Positions 19,257-28,394 of a DNA stretch of 64,000 bases are shown here, in pieces. Location: contig MKTI01000013.1 in the NCBI GenBank assembly GCA_001898185.1, forward strand, positions 186,001 through 250,000. Reading direction: 5' to 3'. The position numbers and the translations under genes were made by a program. The notes under the pieces are model-generated. The model had not been told where the DNA came from. It searched no databases and saw only the letters and a program-made list of their open reading frames with translations. Within the stretch, counting starts at the first letter, position 1. Each line of letters starts with the position of its first letter. The DNA is from Cellulomonas sp. 73-145. Lineage in GTDB: Bacteria; Actinomycetota; Actinomycetes; Actinomycetales; Cellulomonadaceae.

Positions 19257-20282
19257 GTGAGACGACCGACGCCGCGGCTCGTGGCTCTCGTGGCCGTGGT
19301 GCTGGTGGTCACCGCGGGCGTCGGCTGGTACGTCGTCCGGGCGGCCGGCAGCCAGCGTCACCAGGTGGCGTCCGCACCCTCGGTGGCGAGCACCGACCTC
19401 GCCTCGGCCCTGGCCGCGCCGCACGTCGTCTTCCGCTCCACGCTTCCCGGCCCGCAGTACGGGCAGGTGGCGGTGGTCCCGCTGGCGGCCCCCGCCGGAC
19501 CGCGCGCCTTCGCGGACGCCGCGTGCGACCGCCTCTACACCGTCGGCACCACCACGTCGTGCCTGCGCATCGTCCGGGGTGTCGCCACGCGGTACGAGAC
19601 CGACGTCCTCGACTCGTCGTGGCGCACCACCGCGACCTGGCCGCTGCCCGGCATCCCGAGCCGGTCGCGGATCTCTCCCGACGGCAGCCTGGTCGCGACC
19701 ACCGCGTTCGTCACCGGCCACTCGTACGCCCAGGTCGGCTTCTCCACCGAGACCACGATCCACAAGGCCGACGGCACGGACCTCGGCAGCCTCGAGGACT
19801 ACGCCCTCACCGTGGACGGGAAGCCCTACACGGCGTCCGACCGCAACTTCTGGGGTGTGTCGTTCGTCGACGACGACACCTTCTACGCCACGGGCGCCTC
19901 GCAGTCCGCCAACGCCACCTGGCTGCTGAAGGGCAGCGTGTCGGCACGGACGTTGACCGCGTTCCGCAGCGGCGGCGAGTGCCCGTCGATCTCCCCGGAC
20001 CGCGCGCACCTCGCCTACAAGAAGGTGGTGCGCACCGACGCCGGCCAGAAGGTGTGGGCGTACGCCGTGCTCACGCTGGCCACCGGGACCGAGACGCTCT
20101 ACGACGTGACGGCCGGCTGCGACGACCAGATCGAGTGGCTCGACGACACGACGATCCTGTACGGCATGGCGCGGGCGGACGAGCCCGGCACCACCGACGT
20201 CTGGTCGCTGGACATCTCGACCCCGGGTGCGAAGCCGAAGGTGTTCATCCCCGGGGCGTGGTCGCCGGCAGTGGTGCGCTGA
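19257..20282 (+). CDS. Membrane-anchored TolB-like beta-propeller protein (copy 2)
   Basis: Tandem paralogue of the 18082 gene, the same 341 residues with an N-terminal anchor and PD40-type blades in identical order. The start is a GTG at 19257 with GAGGAG nine bases upstream. Relative to copy 1 it gains two cysteines (ECPSISPD and AGCDDQIEW) at positions where copy 1 has Tyr and Thr, and lacks the cysteine in EQACSKAG. Its 149-base upstream gap shares a 16-base direct repeat (19122-19137 and 19189-19204). The last 38 bases overlap the 3' end of the convergent glycosyltransferase gene. Confidence 0.82.
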   Translation: MRRPTPRLVALVAVVLVVTAGVGWYVVRAAGSQRHQVASAPSVASTDLASALAAPHVVFRSTLPGPQYGQVAVVPLAAPAGPRAFADAACDRLYTVGTTTSCLRIVRGVATRYETDVLDSSWRTTATWPLPGIPSRSRISPDGSLVATTAFVTGHSYAQVGFSTETTIHKADGTDLGSLEDYALTVDGKPYTASDRNFWGVSFVDDDTFYATGASQSANATWLLKGSVSARTLTAFRSGGECPSISPDRAHLAYKKVVRTDAGQKVWAYAVLTLATGTETLYDVTAGCDDQIEWLDDTTILYGMARADEPGTTDVWSLDISTPGAKPKVFIPGAWSPAVVR

Positions 20283-21606
20283 CCTGGTCGTCCGGCCCGG
20301 CCGCCGTACCGCCACGCGCCCGGACGAACTCCTCCAGGCGGTCCAGGTCGACGGCGTCGGCCGGCACCTGTGGGGACGGGTCGACGAACGGCCCCGGACC
20401 CGACGCGTGCCCGGTCAGCGAGTCGAACGTGTGCACGTACGCGGTCGCCTGCGGGGACCAGTCGAGCTCCGCGACCACCCGGTCGCGGGCGCGCAGCGAG
20501 AGGTCGACGCGCAGGTCGGGGTCGTCCAGCAGCCGCTCGACGGCATCGGCGAACGCCGACACGTCGCCGGACGGCACGTACAGGGCTGTGTCCTGCGCCG
20601 ACACCCGCGTCTCCACCAGGTCGAAGCTGACCGGCGGGACGGCGAACGCCATGTACTCCATGGTCTTGTTCATCGTCGACCGGTTGTTCAGCGGCGTGTT
20701 GCGGTCGGGACAGAGGCCCACGCTGGCCGCCGACAGGTAGGCGGCGATCTTGTCCGGACCGACGCGGCCGGTGAACTCGACGACGTCGTCCAGCCCCAGC
20801 CGGTGGCTGAGCGCCCGCAGGTCGGCCAGGCAGTCTCCGAACCCGAGCAGCGCCGCGCGCACGTCGGTGCGGCCGCGCCGGTGCACCAGCTCGTCCATCA
20901 CCCGGAGCACCAGGTCGACGTCGTCCTGCGGGCCCATGATGCCGAGGTAGACCAGCAGGTGGCCGCCGCGCGCAAGGTGGTCGGTGCCGTGCACGGGTCG
21001 CATCACGCGGGTGTCCGGACCGGAGCGGACCACCGTCGTCCGGTCCCTCGGCACACCGCCACGGGTGAGCGCGACGTGCCGGTAGGACTCGTTGGTGGAC
21101 ACCACGCGGTCGGCCGCCCGGAAGGTGCGCCGCTCCAGCCACCGCAGCCCCGCCAGCTCGGTGCGGGCCTTCGCGCCGGCCGGCTCGCCGAAGCGGGACA
21201 CGAACAGCTCGGGGTTCAGGTCGTGGTGGTCGAACAGGAACCGCACGCCTCGGAGCCGCCAGAGCCGGGCGAGCAGCCAGTAGGTGTCCGGCGGGTTGCA
21301 CGCCTGGATCACATCGAAGCCGCGCTCCCGACGGACGGTCAGGGAGAGCGCCGCGGTCCGCAGCCACGAGTACACGAACTCGACGACGAAGCCGAGCAGC
21401 CCCTTCGCCTCCGGCGCGGGCCGGTACTTGTAGATCGCGACACCGTCGATCGTCTGGCGCGCGGGGTCGCCCGGACCGCGCGGGCAGATCACCGAGACCT
21501 GGTACCCGGCCCTGGTCAGCGCCCGGCACTCGAGCCAGACCCGCCGGTCCAGCGGGACGGGCAGGTTCTGCACGATGATCAGGACCTTCGTGCGCGGGAC
21601 GGCCAT
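20245..21606 (-). CDS. Family 4 glycosyltransferase (GT-B)
   Basis: A 453-residue retaining GT-B enzyme for exopolysaccharide synthesis. The N-terminal domain opens with VLIIVQNLPVPLDRRVWLEC, typical of WbuB/FucNAc-transferase-like proteins. FDHHDLNPELFVSRFG follows, and the nucleotide-sugar domain starts at about residue 215 (LLVYLGIMGPQDDVDLVL). MNKTMEYMAFAVPPVSFDL replaces the classical EX7E motif region. The ATG at 21606 has GGAGG ten bases upstream; a longer reading adds 26 unconserved residues. Acceptor and sugar unknown. Confidence 0.87.
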   Translation of the reverse strand: MAVPRTKVLIIVQNLPVPLDRRVWLECRALTRAGYQVSVICPRGPGDPARQTIDGVAIYKYRPAPEAKGLLGFVVEFVYSWLRTAALSLTVRRERGFDVIQACNPPDTYWLLARLWRLRGVRFLFDHHDLNPELFVSRFGEPAGAKARTELAGLRWLERRTFRAADRVVSTNESYRHVALTRGGVPRDRTTVVRSGPDTRVMRPVHGTDHLARGGHLLVYLGIMGPQDDVDLVLRVMDELVHRRGRTDVRAALLGFGDCLADLRALSHRLGLDDVVEFTGRVGPDKIAAYLSAASVGLCPDRNTPLNNRSTMNKTMEYMAFAVPPVSFDLVETRVSAQDTALYVPSGDVSAFADAVERLLDDPDLRVDLSLRARDRVVAELDWSPQATAYVHTFDSLTGHASGPGPFVDPSPQVPADAVDLDRLEEFVRARGGTAAGPDDQVSAPLPATTPRG

Positions 21607-21701
21607 GACGGCGGCACCTCCGGGTCGACGGTGGACCGTGTGCGGTCGCTCTCGGCACGGTATCGCCGGACAGATCGGGCGCAAACCGGATCAAACGGAT
21701 G

Positions 21702-22889
21702 TCACCCGGCTGCGGCGGCACCTTCACCCGGACGGACGCGCAGGCTCTCCTCCGCAGCGGCGACCACCTCTGAGGCCGCGCGCTCCCAGCTGAAGTGCCG
21801 CCGCCGCCGGTCGGCCGCCGCGGCGCACGCCGCGTACAGGGCGTCGTCCGCGAGCGCCTCCGCGACCAGTGCGGCCAGCTCGCCCGGGTCCTCCGAGCGG
21901 ACCAGGCGCCCCCCGTCGTCGTGCCCGATGATCTCCGGCATCGCGCAGGCGTCCCGGCCGATGCACGGCAGGCCACGCGTGAGCGCCTCGACGAAGGCGA
22001 TGCCGAAGCCCTCCATCCGCGACGGCATGACGAACAGGTCGTGCGTGTCCATCAGCTGTCCGACCTGCGCACCGGGGACCCGGCCGAGGAAGGTCACGCC
22101 GTCCGGCACGGGCGAGCGCAGCGGCCACTGCGCCGGGCCGGCCACCGTCAGCGTGACGTCAGGCCCGAGCTCGCGGCGCAGCAGCTGATGGGCCGCCACC
22201 ACCTGCGCCCCGCCCTTGGTGTCGAAGTCCCGGCCGACGAAGAGCAGCCGGCGCGCGGTGCCGACCCGCCGGGCCGGTACCGGGGTGCCCACGGGGACCG
22301 CCGCGTTGGCGCCGGGGTTGACCACCCGGACCCGGTCGCCGGGGACCCCCTGGGACCGCAGGTGCGCGGCGAGCCACTCGCTCATCGGCAGCAGCAGCGC
22401 CGCCTGGGCGTAGACGCGGTCCTGCGCCCGGCGCAGCCGGTCGATCCGCTGCCTGCCGAGGGCGCGGAAGTGCGGCACCCCGTCCGGACCGTAGGCGTCG
22501 AGCAGCAGGCCGTAGCTGAGGTCCTGCAGCACGGCGAACGGGGTCGAGGTCACCCCGAGGTCCTGGATCTGCAGCACCAGGTCGGGATGCTGCCGTTCCG
22601 TGGCGGTGCGCAGCTGCCGCCGGATCGCCACCCGGCTCAGCGCACCGTGCCGCCAGGTGGACGTCCATCCGTGCGGCGTGCGCCGAGCCCCGAGGACGCG
22701 CGCCACCTGACGCAGCGGTGGTGCCAGCTCGAGCGGCAGGTCCTGCACGTCCGCCACCTGCTGCAGAGCCGCCCGCAGGTGCCACGGTGTGCCGGACCAG
22801 CTCTGCTGCGGCGGCTGGGTCCAGTGGCAGGCGAAGCCGATGCGGATCGGCGACCGCGGCCGCTCCGCTCCTGTCCCGTCCTCCGCCAC
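21702..22889 (-). CDS. Family 4 glycosyltransferase (GT-B)
   Basis: A 395-residue GT-B glycosyltransferase. The donor domain contains LLFVGRDFDTKGGAQVV and VTFLGRVPGAQVGQLM. The EX7E-type region is SRMEGFGIAFVEALTRGLPC (residues about 300-320). The start is a GTG at 22889 with AAGGGAG five bases before it. It is divergent from the polysaccharide deacetylase. The upstream glycosyltransferase gene (20245-21606) follows after a 95-base gap containing CCGGACAGATCGGG, similar to elements in other promoters here. Confidence 0.85.
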   Translation of the reverse strand: MAEDGTGAERPRSPIRIGFACHWTQPPQQSWSGTPWHLRAALQQVADVQDLPLELAPPLRQVARVLGARRTPHGWTSTWRHGALSRVAIRRQLRTATERQHPDLVLQIQDLGVTSTPFAVLQDLSYGLLLDAYGPDGVPHFRALGRQRIDRLRRAQDRVYAQAALLLPMSEWLAAHLRSQGVPGDRVRVVNPGANAAVPVGTPVPARRVGTARRLLFVGRDFDTKGGAQVVAAHQLLRRELGPDVTLTVAGPAQWPLRSPVPDGVTFLGRVPGAQVGQLMDTHDLFVMPSRMEGFGIAFVEALTRGLPCIGRDACAMPEIIGHDDGGRLVRSEDPGELAALVAEALADDALYAACAAAADRRRRHFSWERAASEVVAAAEESLRVRPGEGAAAAG

Positions 22890-23013
22890 GGTGGCTCCCT
22901 TCGCGCAGCGCCAGGGTAAAGGACGGTCCGCCGCCGGTCTGCGGCGCCCCGGTGCGAAGATGCACGTCGGACCGCCGGTCGGGCGTGCCGACACCGACGG
23001 AGGAGGCCGCACC

Positions 23014-23760
23014 ATGAGCCCTCGCGCGCTGCCCGGCCCGCTGGCCGCCCTGGGCCCGCGCGGACGTCGGGCCCTGCGACGGACGGCCGACGCCGCGCTG
23101 CGTCCGTTCGGATCGGTGAACGGCGGGCGCGACGCCCACCAGGTCGCGGTCACCTTCGACGACGGACCGGACGGCACCGTGACGCCCCAGCTGCTGGCCG
23201 TCCTGGCGCAACACGGTGTGCGCTGCACGTTCTTCCTGCTCGTCGACCAGGCCGAGCGCCACCCGGAGCTGGTCCGCGCGGTGCGCGACGCCGGCCACGA
23301 GATCGCGCTGCACGGCCTCGACCACCGGCCGCTGCCGCGGATGGGCCACGGCGGTGCGCTGAGCTACCTGCGCGATGCGCGACGCCGGCTCGAGGCGGTC
23401 GCCGGCACCACGGTGCGGTGGTACCGGCCTCCGTACGGGCTGCAGTCACCGGCGAGCTGGGCGGCCGCCCGGCGCGCCGGGCTCGACGTGGTCGTCTGGT
23501 CGGCCGACGCGGCCGACTGGGAGGACGACCCCGCCGACGTGGTCCTGGCACGCGCCGCCGCCGGCCTGACGCCGGGCGGCGTGCTGCTGCTGCACGAGCG
23601 GCTGGAGCCGGGACCCGACGGGGAGCCCGTGCACACCCGGTTCGACAGAGCCGCGCTCGTCGACCTCCTGCTGACGGAGGCCGACGAGCGCGGCATGACT
23701 GCTGTGACGGTCGGTGAGCTCAGCCGCGGTGGGCCGAGACGGACCGCCTGGTTCCGCTGA
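23014..23760 (+). CDS. Polysaccharide deacetylase (NodB homology, CE4)
   Basis: Metal-dependent deacetylase of N-acetylated sugars, 248 residues. All five NodB motifs are visible: TFDDGPDG (about residue 46), HGLDHRP with the metal-binding HxxxH, RPPYG, a DVVVWSADAADW segment and LLLHE. No signal peptide or membrane anchor is apparent, which is unusual for cell-wall deacetylases and suggests a cytoplasmic lipid-linked or nucleotide-sugar substrate. The ATG at 23014 has a GGAGGAGG ribosome site. Only six bases separate its stop from that of the convergent beta-helix gene. Confidence 0.88.
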   Translation: MSPRALPGPLAALGPRGRRALRRTADAALRPFGSVNGGRDAHQVAVTFDDGPDGTVTPQLLAVLAQHGVRCTFFLLVDQAERHPELVRAVRDAGHEIALHGLDHRPLPRMGHGGALSYLRDARRRLEAVAGTTVRWYRPPYGLQSPASWAAARRAGLDVVVWSADAADWEDDPADVVLARAAAGLTPGGVLLLHERLEPGPDGEPVHTRFDRAALVDLLLTEADERGMTAVTVGELSRGGPRRTAWFR

Positions 23761-23766
23761 CCGGCG

Positions 23767-25518
23767 TCAGGGGTTCACCACCGTGCCGTTGACCAGCGTG
23801 TTGCCGTACCAGGTCACCGGGACGTTCACGCTGTCCGGTCCGTACCCGGAGTCGCCGAACACGTTGTTCCGCACCGTGATGTTGCCGACGTAGTACGTCC
23901 CGTTGGCACCGTCGACCACGTACAGGGTGAACCCGCCGCCCGCGAGGTAGTTGTTCTCGACCAGGACCGGTCCAGCGGTGCTGGGGCCGAGGTCAGGGGC
24001 CAGGAACAGGGCCGAGTTCGCACCGTTGGTCGACGTCATGTCGATCGTGTTGTGGCGCACGACCAGGTTGGTCACACCGGACTGCATCTGGCCACCGTCG
24101 GAGTGCGCGCCGGCCGCCGGCGTCAGGTCGTGGATCCAGCTGTCCTGCAGCGTGGTGCTCGACCCGAGCTTGACCCCGTCGCCGGTGTCGCCGTGGATGT
24201 TCAGGCGCAGGCCCGTCCAGTGGTCGTAGCCGATGGCGTTCTCGAAGCCGTAGATCTCGCTGTCCTGCACCGTGACGCTGCCGGACAGGACCCGCACGCC
24301 GTCACCGGAGCCGGAGCCGTGGATGCGGCTGTTCTTGATGACGACGTTGGGCGCGTCCACCGTCACGCCGCCGGTGATGTCGAGGTTGCTGATCACCTGA
24401 CCGGCCGTGGTGGCCTGGATGGAGCCCGACGGGGTGAGGACGGTCCCGGCCGGGACGCCGGTGTTGGTGGCGCCCGGCATCGCGGTCGACGTGCTCACCG
24501 GGGTGCTGGTCGCCGTCGGCGAGGGGCTCGCTGTCGGGGTGGCCGTGGCGGTCGGCGTGGGCGTGGCGGTCGCCGTCGGCGACGGGCTGGCCGTCGCGGT
24601 CGGGGTGGGCGTCGCCGTGGCCGTCGGCGTGGCGGTCGCGATAGGCGTGGCGGACGCCGTCGGCGTCGCCGTGGCGGTCGACGTCGGCGTGGCCGTCGGG
24701 GTGGTGGACGGGGTCAGGGCCACCGCCGCGTACGACCAGCTCGAGCTGGCCGGAGCGCTGGTGCCGACGACCAGGGAGCCCGTCGTCGACGGCGTGGTCT
24801 TCTGGAACCAGTAGGTGTCACCGACGGACGCGAGGTACTGCGCGGTCAGCGCCTCGTTCGTCAGGGCCGTGCGCTGCGCCGCGGCGTTCCAGTCGTTGCC
24901 GACCGCCAGCACCAGCGCACCCGCAGGGGCGTTCACGGTGGTCGCGGCGGCGCCGGACCGGGCCGAGGTCCCGGCCGAGGCCGTCACGGTCCCGCCGGAG
25001 ACGGCGTACAGGGAGGCGGCGCCGAGGTAGCCCGTCTGCGCCAGCTTGGCCGACGGCGCGCACGAGGTCAGCGCCGTCGGGGCGGCCGCGGACCACACCT
25101 CGGAGGTGCCCTGCGTGCCGTTGGCGCGGCGGACGAGCGACCACGTCAGGCCGCAGCCGGAGACGGAGGAGACCGACTGGGTGCCCGCGCTCGGGCCGTC
25201 GGCGGCCACGAGCAGCACCAGCGTGGACGCCGCGGACGGCGACACGGCTGCCGCCGCGATGGTCGACGACGGGCTGGTGGTGGTGCGAGCGCTGGTCGCC
25301 AGCACGCTCATGGTGGTGCTCGTGGCGGTGGCGGGCGCCGCCGAGGCGAGCTGGGCCGCGCCGAGGGTCCCGGCGCCGACGACTGCGAGCGCGGTCGCGG
25401 CGGCAGCCTGGGCGACTGCGCGGCTCGGTGCCGAGGCGAGGCGGTGGGCGCCGGGGGTCCGGACGGCATGAGCCGCGCGACGGTGCACGGCTCGCGTGAC
25501 GCTGCGAAGTGAGTACAT
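23767..25518 (-). CDS. Secreted right-handed parallel beta-helix protein (copy 1)
   Basis: A 583-residue secreted protein, starting at ATG 25518 with a long basic signal peptide (cleavage probably near residue 65 after LASAAPA). Residues about 70-270 form a beta-rich domain of unknown type. A Thr/Pro/Ala repeat linker follows (about 270-345). The C-terminal 230 residues are a parallel beta-helix with coils such as VVIKNSRIHGSG, VTVQDSEIYGFENAIGYD and GDGVKLGSSTTLQDSWIHDL, as in pectate-lyase-like folds. The helix domain is closely related to that of the 25894 gene. Likely binds or cleaves a polysaccharide; enzymatic activity is not proven. Confidence 0.83.
   Translation of the reverse strand: MYSLRSVTRAVHRRAAHAVRTPGAHRLASAPSRAVAQAAAATALAVVGAGTLGAAQLASAAPATATSTTMSVLATSARTTTSPSSTIAAAAVSPSAASTLVLLVAADGPSAGTQSVSSVSGCGLTWSLVRRANGTQGTSEVWSAAAPTALTSCAPSAKLAQTGYLGAASLYAVSGGTVTASAGTSARSGAAATTVNAPAGALVLAVGNDWNAAAQRTALTNEALTAQYLASVGDTYWFQKTTPSTTGSLVVGTSAPASSSWSYAAVALTPSTTPTATPTSTATATPTASATPIATATPTATATPTPTATASPSPTATATPTPTATATPTASPSPTATSTPVSTSTAMPGATNTGVPAGTVLTPSGSIQATTAGQVISNLDITGGVTVDAPNVVIKNSRIHGSGSGDGVRVLSGSVTVQDSEIYGFENAIGYDHWTGLRLNIHGDTGDGVKLGSSTTLQDSWIHDLTPAAGAHSDGGQMQSGVTNLVVRHNTIDMTSTNGANSALFLAPDLGPSTAGPVLVENNYLAGGGFTLYVVDGANGTYYVGNITVRNNVFGDSGYGPDSVNVPVTWYGNTLVNGTVVNP
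24495..24716 (-). repeat. Thr-Pro-Ala coding repeat (linker of beta-helix protein)
   Basis: About 220 bases of degenerate short repeats encode alternating PTAT/ATPT-type units in the beta-helix protein. Such linkers are common in secreted Cellulomonas-type enzymes and are glycosylation-prone. The variable unit lengths and coding frame exclude a CRISPR array. Confidence 0.85.
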
Positions 25519-25893
25519 GGGGAAGAGCTGTCCTTCGGTCGTGACGTCGAGGTCTGTCGACGTCGCTGGCACCGCGCGACACGGTCGGGTGGGTTCACCC
25601 GTTCGTGTCACTGTAAGGAAAGCAATTCACCCCTTTGGCCCAACGCCTCCGTGATCTATCTGTGATATGGAGCAGAGGACGTTCGCGACGTAACCGGACA
25701 GACCGTCCGCGCAAATGTGTCGGAGATCACAGTGCGGCTGGCCCAAATTCGCCACCGCCGCGAACAAATACCTGGTACGGCCCGTCCCGCCGCTCGATTC
25801 ACCCCGGCAGCAGCTCTCAGACCCCGACCAAGGTCCCGTCCACGCGAAAGACCTGCAGGTCACAGTCGCGCGCCACGACCGGTCCGACCCGCC
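25519..25893. other. 375-base non-coding leader/promoter region of beta-helix copy 1
   Basis: No credible gene is present. The stretch is AT-richer than its surroundings and contains three GTGAT/ATCAC half sites (around 25652, 25662 and 25726), two TTCACCC motifs (25593 and 25627) and CCGGACAGACCG at 25693. It probably holds the promoter and operators of the 25518 gene. I found no match to a riboswitch class I know. Confidence 0.5.
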
Positions 25894-27453
25894 TCAGAGG
25901 GAGAGCGGCCGCCCCGCCGCGTCGACGTTGCCGGTGAAGGTGACGGGGACGGTGATCCGGAACTCCCCGTAGCCGGAGTTGGCCCCGAAGCGGTTGTCGC
26001 TGATCGTGATGTTCCGGACCACGTAGCGACCGTTGGCACCGTCGAGGCAGAACAGCGCGTAACCGCCGTAGTCCAGCCAGTTCCCGGTGATCGTCACCGG
26101 TCCGTCGGTGCTCGGACCGAGGTCCGGCGCGAGGAAGATCGCGGAGTTCGCGGGGTCACCGGGCTCGATCGTGTTCCCCGCCACCAGGAGGTTGCTCACA
26201 CCGTCCTGCATCTGCGCGCCGTCGGCGTGGGCGCCGGGCGCCGGCGTCAGGTCGTGGATCCAGCTGGCCCGCAGCGTCACGCGGCTGCCGAGCTTGACGC
26301 CGTCACCCGTCACCGAGTGGATGTTCACGCGCTGCGCCGTCCAGTCGTCGCCCGCGATGGCGTTCTCGAAGCCCGAGATCTCGCTGTCCACGATCGTGAC
26401 GCTGCCCGACTGCACCAGCACCCCGTTGGTGTCGGTGCCGGTGATCCGCGACGCCCGGATCACCACCCCCGGCGCCTGGATCACCACGCCGCCGTGGATG
26501 TCCAGCCCGCTCAGCACCTGGTTCGGCGTCGTGACCGTCATCCCGTCGGCCGGCGAGAGCGCGGTCCCGGCGGGAACACCGGTGTTGCCGGCGCCCGGTT
26601 TGGCGGAGGCGGGCGGCAGCGGCGCGGCCGGTGCGGGAGCCGCGGGCGGCGCCTTCGCCGGGGGTGCCGCCGCGCGGGGGCTGGGGCGCGGCGTCGGCGC
26701 CGGCGTGCTCGGTGCCGCGGTCGGCGTCGGCGTGGGTGTCGTGGAAGGGCTGGCCGACGGCGTCGGCGGCTCCGGGGTCGGGACCTCGGAGAGCGTCGTC
26801 GTGGGTGACGCGGCGGGCAGGACCTCCGGACTGGCTCCGGGGTCGCCGCGGAAGACGACGTCCACCCAGTACTGGGACTGCCGCCAGCTCTGCGTCGGGA
26901 ACACGTCGTCGCCGCCGTAGCCGTAGACGCCCGACGCGCCCGGGTCGACCTGCAGCAGCGGCGACCGGGAGCCGCCCAGGAACCCGTCGGTCACGGGGTA
27001 GCGGCCGGAGGTCACGTGGTAGGAGACGACGTACGCCGCACCTGCGCTCACACGCACCGGGTGGGTCAGCATGACGGTCTGCCACCCCGCGGCGCGCGCC
27101 GGTCCGAACCGTGCGCCGGCCACGAGCTGCCCCGCGGCGTCCCACAGGCCGCCGTCGGGTCCGTCCGACGCGGCTGCGGCGCTCCAGTAGCGCAGCCCGA
27201 CGACGACCCCCGAGACCGTCGGACGGAACGCGGTCCCGACGTTCACGGCGAGCGGGTCGACGGCGACCCGCACCCCGGGCGGCGCTGCATCGCCCCACAT
27301 CGACTCCGCCGCCGCGGGCGCCGGCCGGTCGGCCACGAGCAGGGCCGCAGCGAGAACTACCGCCACGACGGCCCCCGCGCCGCGTCGCAACCACCGCGTC
27401 GCGCGCGCACCCGCGACGAACCGTCGCGGCAGACCGCGGGGCGGCAACGTCAC
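25894..27453 (-). CDS. Secreted DUF4082 plus parallel beta-helix protein (copy 2)
   Basis: A 519-residue secreted protein. The start is a GTG at 27453 with GGAGG seven bases upstream. A signal peptide (LRRGAGAVVAVVLAAALLVA) is followed by a DUF4082 module at about residues 50-195 (GTAFRPTVSGVVVGLRYW, GWQTVMLTHPVRVSAGAAYVVSYH, WRQSQYWVDVVF), a Pro/Ala/Thr linker, and a beta-helix domain that closely mirrors the 23767 protein (GVVIRASRITGTD, VTIVDSEISGFENAIAGDD, GDGVKLGSRVTLRASWIHDL). The two genes share their C-terminal domain but not their N-terminal module. DUF4082 recurs four times in the 40907 gene, so the module may anchor proteins to the same glycan. Confidence 0.85.
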   Translation of the reverse strand: MTLPPRGLPRRFVAGARATRWLRRGAGAVVAVVLAAALLVADRPAPAAAESMWGDAAPPGVRVAVDPLAVNVGTAFRPTVSGVVVGLRYWSAAAASDGPDGGLWDAAGQLVAGARFGPARAAGWQTVMLTHPVRVSAGAAYVVSYHVTSGRYPVTDGFLGGSRSPLLQVDPGASGVYGYGGDDVFPTQSWRQSQYWVDVVFRGDPGASPEVLPAASPTTTLSEVPTPEPPTPSASPSTTPTPTPTAAPSTPAPTPRPSPRAAAPPAKAPPAAPAPAAPLPPASAKPGAGNTGVPAGTALSPADGMTVTTPNQVLSGLDIHGGVVIQAPGVVIRASRITGTDTNGVLVQSGSVTIVDSEISGFENAIAGDDWTAQRVNIHSVTGDGVKLGSRVTLRASWIHDLTPAPGAHADGAQMQDGVSNLLVAGNTIEPGDPANSAIFLAPDLGPSTDGPVTITGNWLDYGGYALFCLDGANGRYVVRNITISDNRFGANSGYGEFRITVPVTFTGNVDAAGRPLSL

Positions 27454-27626
27454 GGGCCGACCTCCGTCGCAGTGCAGCACGGGACCTGGACCCCGTCGCC
27501 GGACGTCCCGGCGCCACCCAGTGCACCATCCGACGGATCCCGGCGGAACCCCCACGATCCCGACATCCCGGATCATGGACCGGCCGCCGGGCCGGCCGGG
27601 TCAGGGGCGGTCAGGTCAGAGGGCGG

Positions 27627-28286
27627 TCAGGTCAGGTCGGTCTCGGCGGGCCGGCGCGGGCGAGGCGTACCCGTGGACCGTCGCAGCCGCCACCACGTCC
27701 CGAGCGCGACGGCGCCGGCCAGGACCGTCGCACCGAGGGCTCGCGTTCGGCTGCCCTTCTGGACGGTGTACACGGGGTCGGCCGGGCTCAGCCGCACGCG
27801 CACCCGCTGATCCGCCGGTACCGACTCGCGGTCCTGGATCTTCGTCAGCTCCGAGCCCACGTGGGCGAGCCCCAGCCCGAGCTGCGTCGCCGCGACCTCC
27901 TGGGTCGGGCCCACCGCCTGCACGTCCACCACCGGGTCCTGGAAGGAGGTCTCCCACTGACCGCCGAGGCTGGGCTGACGCACGCTGTAGCCCAGCCGCA
28001 CGCCCTGGCTGGCCAGCGTGACGTCCGAGTCCACCGTCTGGGGTCCCTCGAACCCCTCGACGCCGCGCGCGACGACCCCCGCCAGGCTGATCAGGGAGGT
28101 CGTGGTCTCCGCGAGGGCGTTGGGCAGCGCGTGGTCCGGCGGCAGGAGGACGACGCGCACCTCGCCGACCACCGTGGCCGACGGCTGCTCCCAGGCGTTC
28201 CACGCCGCGGCAGCGGTCCCGAGCAGCAGGATCGTCGCCGCGACGGGCGACCGCGCGGCCCGGATCACGGTCCGGTGCAGGCTCAC
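27627..28286 (-). CDS. Chain-length-determinant-like membrane protein, divergent
   Basis: A 219-residue protein with one membrane segment near the N-terminus (VAATILLLGTAAAAW) and one near the C-terminus (LGATVLAGAVALGTWW), with a periplasmic-side domain between, the topology of polysaccharide co-polymerases (Wzz/PCP). The sequence is weakly conserved, and no proline-rich second-segment motif or kinase domain is seen. The GTG start at 28286 has GGAG upstream. It is divergent from a second Wzz-like gene by 108 bases. A role in export or length control is inferred from topology and location. Confidence 0.6.
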   Translation of the reverse strand: MSLHRTVIRAARSPVAATILLLGTAAAAWNAWEQPSATVVGEVRVVLLPPDHALPNALAETTTSLISLAGVVARGVEGFEGPQTVDSDVTLASQGVRLGYSVRQPSLGGQWETSFQDPVVDVQAVGPTQEVAATQLGLGLAHVGSELTKIQDRESVPADQRVRVRLSPADPVYTVQKGSRTRALGATVLAGAVALGTWWRLRRSTGTPRPRRPAETDLT

Positions 28287-28394
28287 CGCATCTCCACCAA
28301 TTCACCTCGTCACGATCCGGCGCCCAGTTCGTCGGATGAGAGCATTGTGACAACGTCCGAGCCGACCGGACCGTCGCGACGAGGAGCATCCCGG

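Noticed and set aside
24495..24716. Short repeats that could be taken for a CRISPR array
   Set aside because: Units vary in length, have no unique spacers, lie in frame and encode a Thr-Pro linker; no cas genes are present.
24052..25512. A 486-residue plus-strand frame rich in Gly and Arg
   Set aside because: It is the antisense of the Thr/Pro-rich beta-helix gene; the composition is explained by the complement of that repeat.
25627..25863. A 78-residue minus-strand frame in the long non-coding gap
   Set aside because: No ribosome site, unusual composition for the organism and no similarity to a known family; more likely promoter DNA.
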